A stretch of DNA of 64,000 nt from Proales similis (taxonomy: Eukaryota; Rotifera; Eurotatoria; Ploima; Proalidae): the NCBI GenBank assembly GCA_019059635.1, contig JAGVRJ010000002.1, forward strand, positions 2,480,001-2,544,000, given 5' to 3'. Made by a program: the position numbers and the translations under genes. Below the pieces are notes generated by a model, which was not told the origin of the DNA, made no database searches, and saw only the letters and a program-made list of their open reading frames with translations. How positions within the stretch are numbered: the stretch's first letter is position 1; the number at the start of each line of letters is the position of its first letter. Below are positions 35,401-47,400 of this stretch, piece by piece.

Positions 35401-36574
35401 AAGCTCTAATGTCTCTTGCCTGCCAAGATATTCTCCACCGGCGATCGAGCCGATCTAATCCATGGCGCATACACTCTCGCTTACCTAGGCTCAAAGACTT
35501 ACAATTTGCCCGGCCTTCTCTCAGTCTACCTTCAAGATAAGGAGACCGACTACGTTCCATGGAAGGTGTTCTTCTGGCATCTGAGCAAGCTCTCCGAAGT
35601 CCTGGAGCATCGAGCCTCGTTTACTTCTCTTCGAGTAAAGATCTACTTTTCTTTTAAATCTCACCAAATAGACCGTTCTTGAATCTGTTTGGAACCTAGA
35701 GCTTTTCATCAAGTATAACAAGTGGCCTGTCTGAGAGCATTGACTTTTATGATATTCGAAGTCTGAATGAGAGCTCCGACCATTTGGAAGTGCTTCTGGC
35801 ATCAAATCTGCAAAATTTCCGATGCCGCATGCAAGATGCTGAATGTCTTAACTGGGCTTCCAATCTGTTCAATCAAATTCCGCTCGAATATTTCTTGGAC
35901 CCGCAGAATCCAGATGTGAAGAATCCTGTTCCAGCTGATTACCGAGCCGCAGTCTACAAATATCACATTCAAAACACAGCCAACTTTAACGATTGGTTTG
36001 ACTTATTTAACCTTTTTATCAGCACTGCTGATCCGCAAGAGAAGGCTATTGTTCTGAGCGCTCTGGCCAGCTCGCGTCTATCCTGGACGCTCGACTTGTA
36101 AGAAAGACTGGCTGCTTCGAATCGTCGGGAATCATTTTTTGAGCTCAAATTTTAGAATAATGGAAGAAGGTCTGATCGAAAATAGTCAACTTCCGTCTCA
36201 AGACTTTTCAACTCTGATGAGAACAATTGGAAAAAACCCAACCGGACGCTATCAAGCCTGGGCATTCCTTCGAAGTAATTGGAATGAAATTGAGGCAAAA
36301 TACGGTTCGGGCCGATCTACCAACCGCATCATCAAGTCGATTTGTGAGACGTTTGACAATGTGTTCTTGCTTGATGAGGTAATGCTGGATGAGGAACAAT
36401 CAGCTATAAAAAACTTTAAAAAACCCTGAAAAGGTCGTTAAATTCTACATTGCAATCGACGATGACGGAAAGACTCTTTTGAGACGTCAGGCGGTCGACA
36501 TTATCTACTCGAACATTTTCTGGATCAAGAACCGAGAGAATGAGATCATCCAGAACCTGTTTGCTCCCCTCTAG
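32473..36574 (+). CDS. Membrane M1 aminopeptidase N-like ectoenzyme with Thr/Ser-rich stalk
   Basis: Single M1 domain, type II. The ATG at 32473 ([12 protein letters not shown]) is followed by a membrane segment ([21 protein letters not shown]) and the RPGNC motif shared with the other M1 genes to the right. A stalk of about 130 residues rich in Thr and Ser ([31 protein letters not shown]) is a likely O-glycosylation zone. The catalytic part has [17 protein letters not shown] (near 34043), VIAHELAHF (near 34143-34170, intron after) and, across two short introns, GDLWLNEAM carrying the third zinc ligand. The GAMEN motif and zinc site are intact, so it should be active. An ERAP1_C-like region follows, ending ...[10 protein letters not shown] at 36574. 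AATAAA is at 36649. It converges with the next gene on the minus strand. The FPCFDEP motif is altered to SPSFDEP. Confidence 0.9.
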
Positions 36575-36950
36575 ATTCTTTTTGCTAAGCATATCTGACA
36601 ACAAAAAATTAAGATTTAAACGAATGAGCTTGAATTAGTTTCGCAATCAATAAAAAAATCGTGTCAACTTAAAATCTGGTCGAAATGGATTGAACCTTAT
36701 GAAAACCAGCCAAAGAAAAGCGAGGGCTCTGACTTTATTCTGGTGTTTCTTCTATTGCAGGGTTAGCCAAGCAGTAGAGTGGCTCGAAATCGGCAAGAGA
36801 GAAGGTGTCTAATGAGTGGCTTGAATTTTAACAAGCTAGCACTATTAACAAGATATAAATGACAAGCTGCAATCTAAATAGAATTTATTTCAATCAGCGA
36901 ATTAAGCTTTCCGAATCATTGATTTAAATCTTTTAATTTGAATTTGATTT
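36575..36950. other. Shared 3' interval of two convergent M1 genes
   Basis: Contains AATAAA at 36649-36654 for the plus-strand gene and AT-rich sequence for the 3' end of the minus-strand gene. No other feature was recognised. Confidence 0.5.
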
Positions 36951-39900
36951 TCATGCGCTTTGTTGGCGAAAAAATGGAACAAACAAGTTCTCTTCGATGT
37001 CTTGCTCTTTCTCGCTTATCCAGAACAAATTGTGAATGACGATGTCAAGAGCTTGTGTTCGTTGATAGGCGCCAGCACCAGGGTTTGTGGAGAAAAAGAA
37101 GGTCTCCATCTGAAAATTGATTAAATTTTACAAACTCTCGATCGCTCTGAACAGTTTGATCAGCTTACCTCTTGCAAGAGGAATTCGTTTTCAAATGTAG
37201 AGCAAATGCTCTTGACCGATCGAGCCAGTGTTCGGCTGCTCAGTCCGAATCTATCAAAGGCAGGGAGTAATTTTTATGAAAACCTGATTCATATTCAACC
37301 ATTTACTCACTTTTTGATTATTTCGGGCCAGAATCTTCTGATGGCGTACCATGCCAGATGTCTGCCAGACGGGTTGGCAGCAATGTTATTCAACGAAGTG
37401 AAAAAGTCCTGCGCTCTTATCACTGAATCTTCGTTGAGCAGCTCTCGCAAATAACTTAGATCGAATGAAACATAGACGAAATTAAAAAGGCGCTAGAAAA
37501 GAACTGCTTGAAAAGGCCAACTCACGACTCGAGCATCCACAAGGCTCGTGTTTGAGTAACTGCGCCCAAGATCAGGGACTGTTCTTGCGGGTCGATTGAG
37601 AGAAGATAGACATCGAATAGCCGTATGACATCGTTGTAATCGTAGGTGTTTTGGCTGTGATATTTGTAAACGTAGCTTCGAAGGTTGGGAGCGACTCTAT
37701 AAGTTTAGAATTGAAAGAGCTTCTGAGTTTTGAGCCGGATCTTGTCTAGCTTACGGATTGTTGATTTCGTTCGGGTTTGAAAAGTAGTCTTTATCAATTG
37801 TTGAAAAAACGCGTGTGGCATTATTCAGGCATCGATGATCGTTGAGGCGGCATAAAAGATTAATCAAAGTAGTCTTGAGCAGTCTCTCTTCGTGCGATCC
37901 TTGATCATCCCAAAGATCAAAAGCACTGACTCTGTTCTGGACTATGGACGTGCCAAACTCCTTTTTATGATTGAACAAGGTTATCAGAGCAGGGATTAGC
38001 TCTTATTTTTAAAGTAACCTTGAGCTCCAAAAAACCTGGTCTGTGCTCCAATAGATCGGCGATTGTTCCAAGATGCCAGGTAAATGTGCGCCAAGGCACA
38101 TAATTCTTCTCAGACTTGTCCAGGTAGTTGCTTAAAGAAGCCGGCAACGAATAAGACTTGAGACCAGCGAATGCAAGTGAATAGGATATGTGAATAAGGT
38201 TGGTGCGATCAGCCACGGTAAATGCCTTCAAAACGAATAATTTAGAAAGTAATTAGAATTGATATATCAGGGTAATGTGTGCCTACGTCTGAATTTGTGT
38301 TTAGGACCTGAGTGAACGCATCGAACACGTTCTGGGCATAGTCGGTCACATAGAACCCTCTGAAATCGTTGTTGCACTTGACCCAAGTGTATTTACGCGT
38401 CAGGCCCTGGAAAGTGCTCTCACTACCGGCGAGGAAAAAGTTGAAATTTTTTATCTCTCCTTGCAGGTGATTTGGCTCGCCGGTCGACGGATTAAACGTT
38501 CCTCCCGCTCGGCATTGTAAGTAAATCATCCATTGGAAGCTTAAATTAAATTTGAATTTTTTTCAATATTAAATCGTCTGACTTGGCGCAGCTCACTTAA
38601 ACGGCGAAGAGTCGGGGAAATCAGGAATCTGTTCGACAGAGAGCAAGAATCGAGTCTGCCTGAATCTGACCACTGTTCTATCAGCCTGTTGCTCAAGAAT
38701 GACCGCAACTTCTGGATAGTTTTTCTGAAGCAGCCAATTCTCCATGAAATCTTTGGGCGAGACACTTGACATTTCAGGAGGCTATGAAAACGTGATACCT
38801 TTAAACCGTATTTGCTTCTTTAAAGAATTCTGATTTACCAAAGTCAGCGTGTTGTAGAATGACGCAGCCACTGAAGAGCTGAACTCGTTTGCTTTCAAGT
38901 AACTCTAAATTTCATCAAGTCAGCGCTGGCGGAGAGTAAGAGCAAAAAAAGAATTCACCCACATTCAAACCTTCGCGGAAGTTGTCAGCACCCACAGTTG
39001 ACTCAAGCATCCTGAGCAAAGCGGAGCCTTTGTCATAGGTGATCGAATCGAACGCGCTATTGATTTCAGCCGGCGTAAGGACGTCAACCGAGACGGCGTG
39101 CGATGTCTGGTATCCATCGTCGTACATCACTGGAATCTGATACAAACTCAAGAACTGAGTGTCCTTTAAAGTTGCAAATTATGAAAGACTCTCCTTTAAA
39201 CAGCTGAATAATCAGAATCAATGCTTACCACGTCCCACTCGGGAAATATGTAGTCGACGGCCTTGAACTGAAGAAAGCGCGCCTTGAAAACAAAAACGCT
39301 CTTAATCAAAGCAGCTTGAGATAAGCTTCCAGGAAAACTTACCATCGCTTCGTTAAGCCAAAGGTCATTCCACCAGTCGCAAGTAACCAAGTTGCCGAAC
39401 CACTTTAATCATAAATGTAATCAAATTCAATTAAAAAAGCGACAAAGGAACTTTCTTACAAAGTGCGAAATTTCGTGAGCAATCACAAACGCCACGCCTT
39501 GTTGAGTTTATGGTCAAACAAACAATGAAGGTTTTAAATCGTGTGCGCAATAGATTTACTCTGTTTTCGAGCCAGTGAGTTGGTCAGGTCGGAAAAGAGT
39601 AAGCTAGTCTCGCGGTAACCAACGAGGCCCCAATGTTCCATGGCACCAGACGGAAAATCAGGAAAGCCAATCATATCTTCAGATTGGCTGAGTCATTTCA
39701 AGAAATGGTCGTTGTCTGAATAATGCTACTAACCGATTTTGGGCGGAACAGCGCGCAAACTTGAATCAAAGTAGACATTCTCAAAGTAGTCAATCGATTG
39801 CTTCGTTACATAAGCGGCGAATTTAATAAGTCCTTTTTCGGTGGCCGCTTTACGAGCAAATATACGAATCTTGTGAAGAAATTCAATTCAAAAGAACATG

Positions 39901-41165
39901 CGCACACCAAGAGAGCGAGAGCGTACTCACAGGTTTGCCTTTTTGAGTGGTTTCATGCTCAACGCCAAAATCATCGGGCAGAACAGTCCAGGCTGCCAGA
40001 TAGGTGCTCATCGGATCTGTTTTTTCAAAGCGAGTTCGCAAGCGCTTATTTCCAATCGCTTCGCTCGGCTTCAATCGGTTTCGATAAAGATGCTTGGATA
40101 GAATGAAAATTTTCATTTTACATGCTCTGGCCAATTCGAGTAAGCTTTGGTCCCTTCGGGATGTTCGATGGTGATTTCGAACGAGGCTTTAAGAGCGGGC
40201 TCGTCAAAGCAAGGGCTTAAATCAAGAGATTTGCTAAGCGCCTTGAAACCGTCGGAGAGATGAGGCACTTACTATGCTCGTCGAGCGTCGGTCGGCTGGA
40301 ATTTAGTGGCCACTATGGTTCTTTTTAGATGGTAAAGCGTTGAAGATGAAAAGTATGAATTGAACAGGCGCATTACTTGAGAATTCCATCTTCCGAATAT
40401 CTTGTTCGGTAAAAGCCGATGATGTTCGATACAGGTCCAAAGTCGCCGCTGTACTGGAGTTTTAGCTGATAGCGGCCAGCAGGAACTGTTTGATTCAGGA
40501 TGATTTCGAACAACTGATTTTGGATGTAGCGGTGCCTTTGGATTGCCACCGACTGGCCATTTGAGTCAAGCGCTTGAAGGTTGTCGGAAATTTTTAGCGA
40601 GTTGTCACAGTGAAGAACAATACGATTGGTGCTCGCTGTAAGCTCAAAGTCAATGAGCTCATCGCCCTCATAACGCTCTTCATTAATGTTCACCGAGCCG
40701 GATGTAAACGGGACGAAGAAAATCCTCAGAAACAGGTTGTAGTTTATCGGCTTGATATAATTAGGCAATCTGATCTCGGAGGCCGGGTCTGGCGTAGTCG
40801 GCGCGCTGGATGTTGTTGAATCAATCGAGACCGGTGGCAAAGTTCTCTTAGCCGTTGCTATAAAAATTGTGTGAAAGCAAATGTGCCCTTGGATTGAAAA
40901 GAAATATGAAAAACGCGAGATTACTTTGAGAGACAAAGCCACTTGGAGAAGTGCGTGGTAATGAAGCAGTTGAAACAGTTGTAGTAGAGAGAGATGGAGT
41001 CGGTGAAGTAGGTTTGGGCTTTATGCAATTGTTCGGTCGGGCAACGAACCCGCACAGCAAAGCAACCAAAAGCATTAGGGCAAAGCCAGCGGCAAGGCCA
41101 GCATAGATCACAATTCGCGAGAGATAAAGGCCCTTAGTGCCGTTATTCTCGCCAACTCGAATCAT
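36951..41165 (-). CDS. Membrane M1 aminopeptidase-like ectoenzyme with GAMEHWG variant
   Basis: Single M1 domain, type II, on the minus strand. The ATG at 41165 ([14 protein letters not shown]) is followed by a membrane segment ([25 protein letters not shown]) and RPNNC, then a short Ser/Thr/Pro stalk. The exopeptidase motif reads SGAMEHWGL, so the Asn of GAMEN is His here (near 39620-39645). The zinc site is intact: VIAHEISHF (near 39470-39495), then across an intron [11 protein letters not shown] with the third ligand (near 39345-39400). It ends ...[13 protein letters not shown] with the stop at 36951. It is head-to-head with the four-headed gene: 326 bp separate the two ATGs. A hydrolytic enzyme is likely, but the changed GAMEN residue may alter N-terminus recognition. 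Introns are about 50-70 nt. Confidence 0.88.
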
Positions 41166-41491
41166 TTCAGGTAGCAAATCTCACTAACTTGGATATAAAA
41201 TAAGAATATAAAAATGAGCCGAATCATTGCTCTTTATATCATTCGATTTTACACCTTGGATACGAGAATGCAGATTATTACCTCCGTGCAATTAAATAAT
41301 CAAAACTCAAACAAGAAAGGCACTAAAACAAGCGTGGCGAGCAAGAGGGGTTTGAAAAGTTAACGCTTGAAATTTATTGGCTAAATTACATTAGAAAAGA
41401 GAGATTTCATCTTAATTGAATCTTAGCGTGGATCATAAAATCGAAGGGTATTTTAACCTGCGAAATTCGCTCTTAGACTTTTTGAAAACAA
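41166..41491. promoter_or_regulatory. 326-bp bidirectional promoter region between two head-to-head M1 genes
   Basis: Both flanking genes start at the edges of this AT-rich interval, so their core promoters must share it or overlap. TATAAAGA on the minus strand at 41238-41231 lies about 66 bp before the minus-strand ATG, much like the TATA spacing of the first APN gene. For the plus-strand gene, only CATAAAA about 55 bp before the ATG is a weak candidate. Confidence 0.45.
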
Positions 41492-44400
41492 ATGAAGATA
41501 GATCGAGAAAATCGAGTTCTGCGGCTCACGCGGCTCGAGGTCTTCATAGCAATAGTGCTGGGCGCCGGCATTATATTGCTTGTAGGTCTCTCAAGCGGCC
41601 TGGCTGCACGTCCAAGAAATTGTATCCCGAGAGAAATAACAATTGGATCCAATCCCACTCTTCAATCGACGGGTGCGATTGTGAGTGAAAACACTGGATC
41701 TACCGGCACAACTGGCAGGTCCACTGTTACCACTGGATCGACTGGAACCACTGGAAGGTCCACTGTTACAACTGGATCGACTGGTACCACTGGCAGGTCA
41801 ACTGTTACCACTGGATCGACTGGTACCACTGGCAGGTCCACTGTTACCACTGGATCGACTGGAACCACTGGCAGGTCCACTGTTACAACTGGATCGACTG
41901 GAACCACTGGCAGGTCCACTGTTACAACTGGATCGACTGGAACCACTGGCAGGTCCACTGTTACAACTGGATCGACTGGTACCACTGGCAGGTCAACTGT
42001 TACAACTGGATCGACTGGTACCACTGGCAGGTCAACTGTTACCACTGGATCGACTGGTACCACTGGCAGGTCAACTGTTACCACTGGATCGACTGGTACC
42101 ACTGGCAGGTCAACTGTTACCACTGGATCGACTGGTACCACTGGAAGGTCCACTGTTACAACTGGATCGACTGGTACCACTGGCAGGTCAACTGTTACCA
42201 CTGGATCGACTGGTACCACTGGCAGGTCCACTGTTACCACTGGATCGACTGGAACCACTGGCAGGTCCACTGTTACAACTGGATCGACTGGTACCACTGG
42301 CAGGTCCACTGTTACCACTGGATCGTCACAAAAACCGACTTTTATCGATATAACCACAAGACCGAGTCTGACATTACCAGGGCTAAGCACTTTTGAGACA
42401 TTTAATGATAGAACAACCGAGAGCCAATACCAATTAAAACTAGAGGGAGAAGCTATTCCATTAAATTACGAACTGACACTTAGAACATACTTTAACCCAA
42501 TTAGTACCATTGACGATACCCTAGGAGCGCAATTCAAAGGAGACATAAAAATTGCCTTTGAGATAACAAATATGAAAAAAACTCTGAAATTTCACAGACA
42601 CACATCAATATTCTGGACAAACAATCAAAGACCTAAAATTTACAAGAAAAACACTAATGAAGAAATGACGACAATAAGAGGAGAACAATTACAAAACGAC
42701 ATTTACGAAATTGAATTCGTAAATATGTTAGAGAAAGGAGAATACTACTTAACGGCTCAATATGAAGGCCAGGAAGGCCGCGACGGCTTCTTCCTCGCCG
42801 AGTACCTCGAAGGAACGAGACCCAGGTGAGCTTGAGACGAAACCTGTGCTGTTCTGCAAGATTCTGAACGGCAATTTAGGAGCTTGCTGGCGACCGACTT
42901 TTTCCCGAACAAGGCCCGTCGTGCATTGTAAGTATCCTGCGCAGACCATGTCCGAGCCCCGCATACTGAGCGTCTGTAAAGCCCGTGCTTCGATGAGCCC
43001 GGCTTCAAGGCAACGTTCAGCGTCACTCTGGAGCATCCGGAAGGCTCGATCGCGCTGTCGAACAGTGCTCGACAGGGCAGCGTGGTGACTTTCACTGAAA
43101 ACGGCAAGCGCCGCCTTCGCACGCGATTTGCCGCCACGCAAAAGATGAGTCCGCACCTTGTGGGCTGGGCAGTGCTCCCCGACGAGTTCAAGGCGAGCGA
43201 GGCCGAGACCAAGACAGGCGTTAAGGTAGGTGACCACCGGCACGAGCGGCAGGCATGAGTGCTGAGTGTTTGCGGCCAGGTAAACGTATGGGCCCGAAAG
43301 TCGAGCGCGGACGAGAACCGATTCGCCCTGGAGGTGGCCAAGAAGACCATCGAGCACTTCACCGAGTACTTTGGAACGGGCGACGCGATGCCGGCCGAAA
43401 TCGGTAGGCTTGTCTGGCTAATCTGGTTGCGTATGGCGTAACTCACGTGGCCTTGCAGACCTCATCGCCCTGCCCAACTTCCCTGGCGAGTCTTCGGCCG
43501 CCTGGGGCTTGAACGGATTCCACGAGGACAGGCTTCTGTTTGACGAGGGCCGCAACACGCTGCTGGACAAACAGCGCGTGGCGCTCAGCGTGGCCAAGGA
43601 GATGGCGCACTACGTAAGTGTGACTGACGGACGCATGCCCGCCCGGACTAACCTTGTGCGGCCTAGTGGATCGGCAACCTGGTGACCAGCGCATGGTGGA
43701 CCGACTCGTGGGTCGAGGAGTCAGTGGTAAGTAGAGGGCCTGTCGCCGGGTTCAGGCGCTCAGACTGACCGCGGCCCGTTCAACAGGCGAGCTACCTGAA
43801 GTACAGGGCGCTCGAGTCGCTGTACCCCGACTGGCAGATGGACGACCAGTTTGTGGCCACCGAGATGGTCGACCGCATGTGGGAGGACGGCTACCCGTCG
43901 TCGCAGAACGTGAAGCAGCCAGTGGACAACCCCGACGCCCTGCGACGAGTGACCTCGTCGTTCCGCAGCGGCAAGGGAGCCGCCATCGTCCGCATGCTTG
44001 AGTCGGTGCTGCCCGCCGGCGGCCTGAAGAAGGCGCTGCAGGTAAGTTGGCCAGTCTGCCTCTCTTGCTGCTGGTGATCGCTGACCGACTGGATCGCAGA
44101 GCTTTGTGGCCAAACACCGATACGGCAGCGTGAGCGAACAGGACTTTTACGACTCGATCGAGATGGTAGGCTCCTTGCTTCGTGGTCGAGCGTGGCCGAG
44201 CTAACCGAGCCGCTGTCTAGCCTTCTGAACTGGGAGTGAGCGCGGGCGAGTTCCTCGAACGCTGGGTCGAGCAGAACAACTACCCCGAAGTGGCGGTGCT
44301 GTTCGAAGAGCAGAACGGCAAGCAGCTGGTGAAATTCAAGCAGGCCCGCTTCCTGCTCACCGAAGTCGACGAAGAGGACCCGACGGTCGTGCCCAACGAG

Positions 44401-47400
44401 TGGAAGTGAGTGTCTCTCGCGGTCTGCTCCCTATCGCGGCTTGTCTCACCCCCTTCTTCCACCCCGCGCTCTAGCTACAAGTGGCTCATCCACCTGCAGT
44501 GCCAGGCCGGAGGCACCCGCAACCCGGACGCCGGCGAGAGCCAGCACACCACCGGCTCGGTGCACAGCTTCTCGTTCTTCCTGACCGGCGACGAGGGCGC
44601 TTACGCGCTCGACCGCCACTACACCTGGGTCAAGTGCAACCGCGACTTCAAGGGCTTCTACTTCACCGACTACGCCGAGGAGATGTTCGGCGCGTTCCAG
44701 GCGGTGCTCAAGAGCGAGCAGCCAGTGTTCAGCCCGGCCGACCGAGCCAACCTGCTGCACGTGGCCTTCGAAGCGGCCTACCTGGGCATCAAGTCGTACA
44801 AGGTTCCCGACCTGTTCTACGGCTACTTGACCGAGAAGGAGAACTCGCTGGTCGTGTGGAGCACAGTCTTCTTCCACTACGAGAAGGTGGCCGTGGTGCT
44901 CGAGCATCGAGCTTCGTTCGTCTCGCTGAGGGTGAGTACTGGCATGCCCCGCGCCCTTGGTCCTGCTCGGCTAATCGCCCTTCGCAGAGCTACTTGATCG
45001 GCATCCTCAACAGCCAGGAAGGCACGGACTCGCTGCTCAACGACCAGGGAAGCCACGCAGTGCGCATCCTCAAGTTGAGAATCATCGACTTTTACGCTCG
45101 CCTGCAAGACCCGCGCTTCCTCAACTACGCCACCGAGCTCTTTGACTCGATTCCGCAAGAGTACTTCACCAACCCGAACGGCGCCGTCAGCAACCCGTAA
45201 GTGTCCAGGCTCAGTGCACACTGCTCAGTCCTCTCACCGGCCGCTAGGATCCCGCCCAACCACCAGCCGTTCGCGCTCAAGTACCACCTGCAGAACACCT
45301 ACAGGCAGTACGACTGGTTCAAGGTGTTCGATTTCTACTTGAACTCGGACAACCTCGACGAGCGCAACTACGCCGTCCAGGCCCTGGCCAACACCCGGCA
45401 GTACTTCTTCTTCGACTAGTGAGTGCTTTGCTTTCTTGCGCCGCGATCGAGCCCCACTCTCACCGCGCGCTCCGTTCTAGTCTGCTGCAGGAGACGCTCG
45501 AGCCGACCCTGGTCCGTCGCGAGGACATCTACTCGATCATGTCGGCCATCGGCAAGAACCCCAACGGCCGCTACTTCGCTTGGGCTTTCTTGCGCCAGAA
45601 CTGGATGTACTTGATCACCACGTGAGTGCAGCTTCCTCACGGTGCGCCCTCTTCTCGCCTTTCACTCGCTTGAGCAGGTTCGGCCCAAGTGAGGAGTTGA
45701 GCCAGGCGGTGCTGGACACCGTCTACAGCATGGACAACCAGGTCCTCCTCGAGGAGGTGGTCTTGTTCTTCCAGGGCACCGAGGACCCTTACTTCCAGGA
45801 CAAGCGGGCCCAGGCCCTTGAGCGGGTCATCAACAACATTGTGTTTGTTGCCGACCGCGAAAGCGACATCGTGCTCAACCTGTTCAGCGTCAACGATGGC
45901 ACCGGAAGCACGATTTCGCCTGCCAGCTCGCAGTCGCCCGCCGCCACCAGCAAGAGACGTAAGTTTTCACCGCGGCCTTCTCCCGACCGACCGAGCTAAC
46001 CGAGCCTCTAGCCGAACCCTCGCTGCCGCCGCGCACCACTTTCGCATCGTTCAACGAGTTCTCCACCTCGCAGTTGCGCGAGTTCCGCTTGAGCGCAGAC
46101 GTCGTTCCCGAGAGCTATGAGTTGACTATCCAGACATACTTCGACCCGTACGGTCCCATTTCGGACGTGCTCGGAGCGGCCTTCCAGGGAAAGCTGGTCA
46201 TCAACTTTTCTGTTGAGGCGCCGACAAAGAGGATTCTACTGCACAAGGACAGCTCTATCCGCTTCTTGGACGTGGCAGCGACAAGACTGGTGAAGCTTGA
46301 CGTTATCCAGCAGATCGCGATAGCCGGACAGCAACAGATAGAAAACCAGCTGTATGAGATAACTACCGCCCAAGAACTGACCAGAGGTCGTTACAGCATC
46401 CAGATGGCTTTCGAAGGCCAGGAAGGCCGCGACGGCTTCTTCCTCGCCGAGTACCTCGAAGGAACGAGACCCAGGTGAGCTTGAGACGAAACCTGTGCTG
46501 TTCTGCAAGATTCTGAACGGCAATTTAGGAGCTTGCTGGCGACCGACTTTTTCCCGAACAAGGCCCGTCGTGCATTGTAAGTATCCTGCGCAGACCATGT
46601 CCGAGCCCCGCATACTGAGCGTCTGTAAAGCCCGTGCTTCGATGAGCCCGGCTTCAAGGCAACGTTCAGCGTCACTCTGGAGCATCCGGAAGGCTCGATC
46701 GCGCTGTCGAACAGTGCTCGACAGGGCAGCGTGGTGACTTTCACTGAAAACGGCAAGCGCCGCCTTCGCACGCGATTTGCCGCCACGCAAAAGATGAGTC
46801 CGCACCTTGTGGGCTGGGCAGTGCTCCCCGACGAGTTCAAGGCGAGCGAGGCCGAGACCAAGACAGGCGTTAAGGTAGGTGACCACCGGCACGAGCGGCA
46901 GGCATGAGTGCTGAGTGTTTGCGGCCAGGTAAACGTATGGGCCCGAAAGTCGAGCGCGGACGAGAACCGATTCGCCCTGGAGGTGGCCAAGAAGACCATC
47001 GAGCACTTCACCGAGTACTTTGGAACGGGCGACGCGATGCCGGCCGAAATCGGTAGGCTTGTCTGGCTAATCTGGTTGCGTATGGCGTAACTCACGTGGC
47101 CTTGCAGACCTCATCGCCCTGCCCAACTTCCCTGGCGAGTCTTCGGCCGCCTGGGGCTTGAACGGATTCCACGAGGACAGGCTTCTGTTTGACGAGGGCC
47201 GCAACACGCTGCTGGACAAACAGCGCGTGGCGCTCAGCGTGGCCAAGGAGATGGCGCACTACGTAAGTGTGACTGACGGACGCATGCCCGCCCGGACTAA
47301 CCTTGTGCGGCCTAGTGGATCGGCAACCTGGTGACCAGCGCATGGTGGACCGACTCGTGGGTCGAGGAGTCAGTGGTAAGTAGAGGGCCTGTCGCCGGGT

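Noticed and set aside
41693-42316. CRISPR-like regularly spaced repeat
   Set aside because: There are no spacers: the units are directly adjacent, and they encode a protein stalk in a eukaryotic gene.
41662-42390. Antisense and second-frame ORFs across the 39-bp repeats
   Set aside because: A 39-bp period is a multiple of three and lacks stops in several frames, so these ORFs are by-products of the stalk coding sequence.
46236-47006. Long antisense ORFs in each array unit (up to about 256 codons)
   Set aside because: They are shadows opposite the M1 exons, created by the high GC3 of the coding strand. They recur in every unit, cross splice sites and have no recognisable domain.
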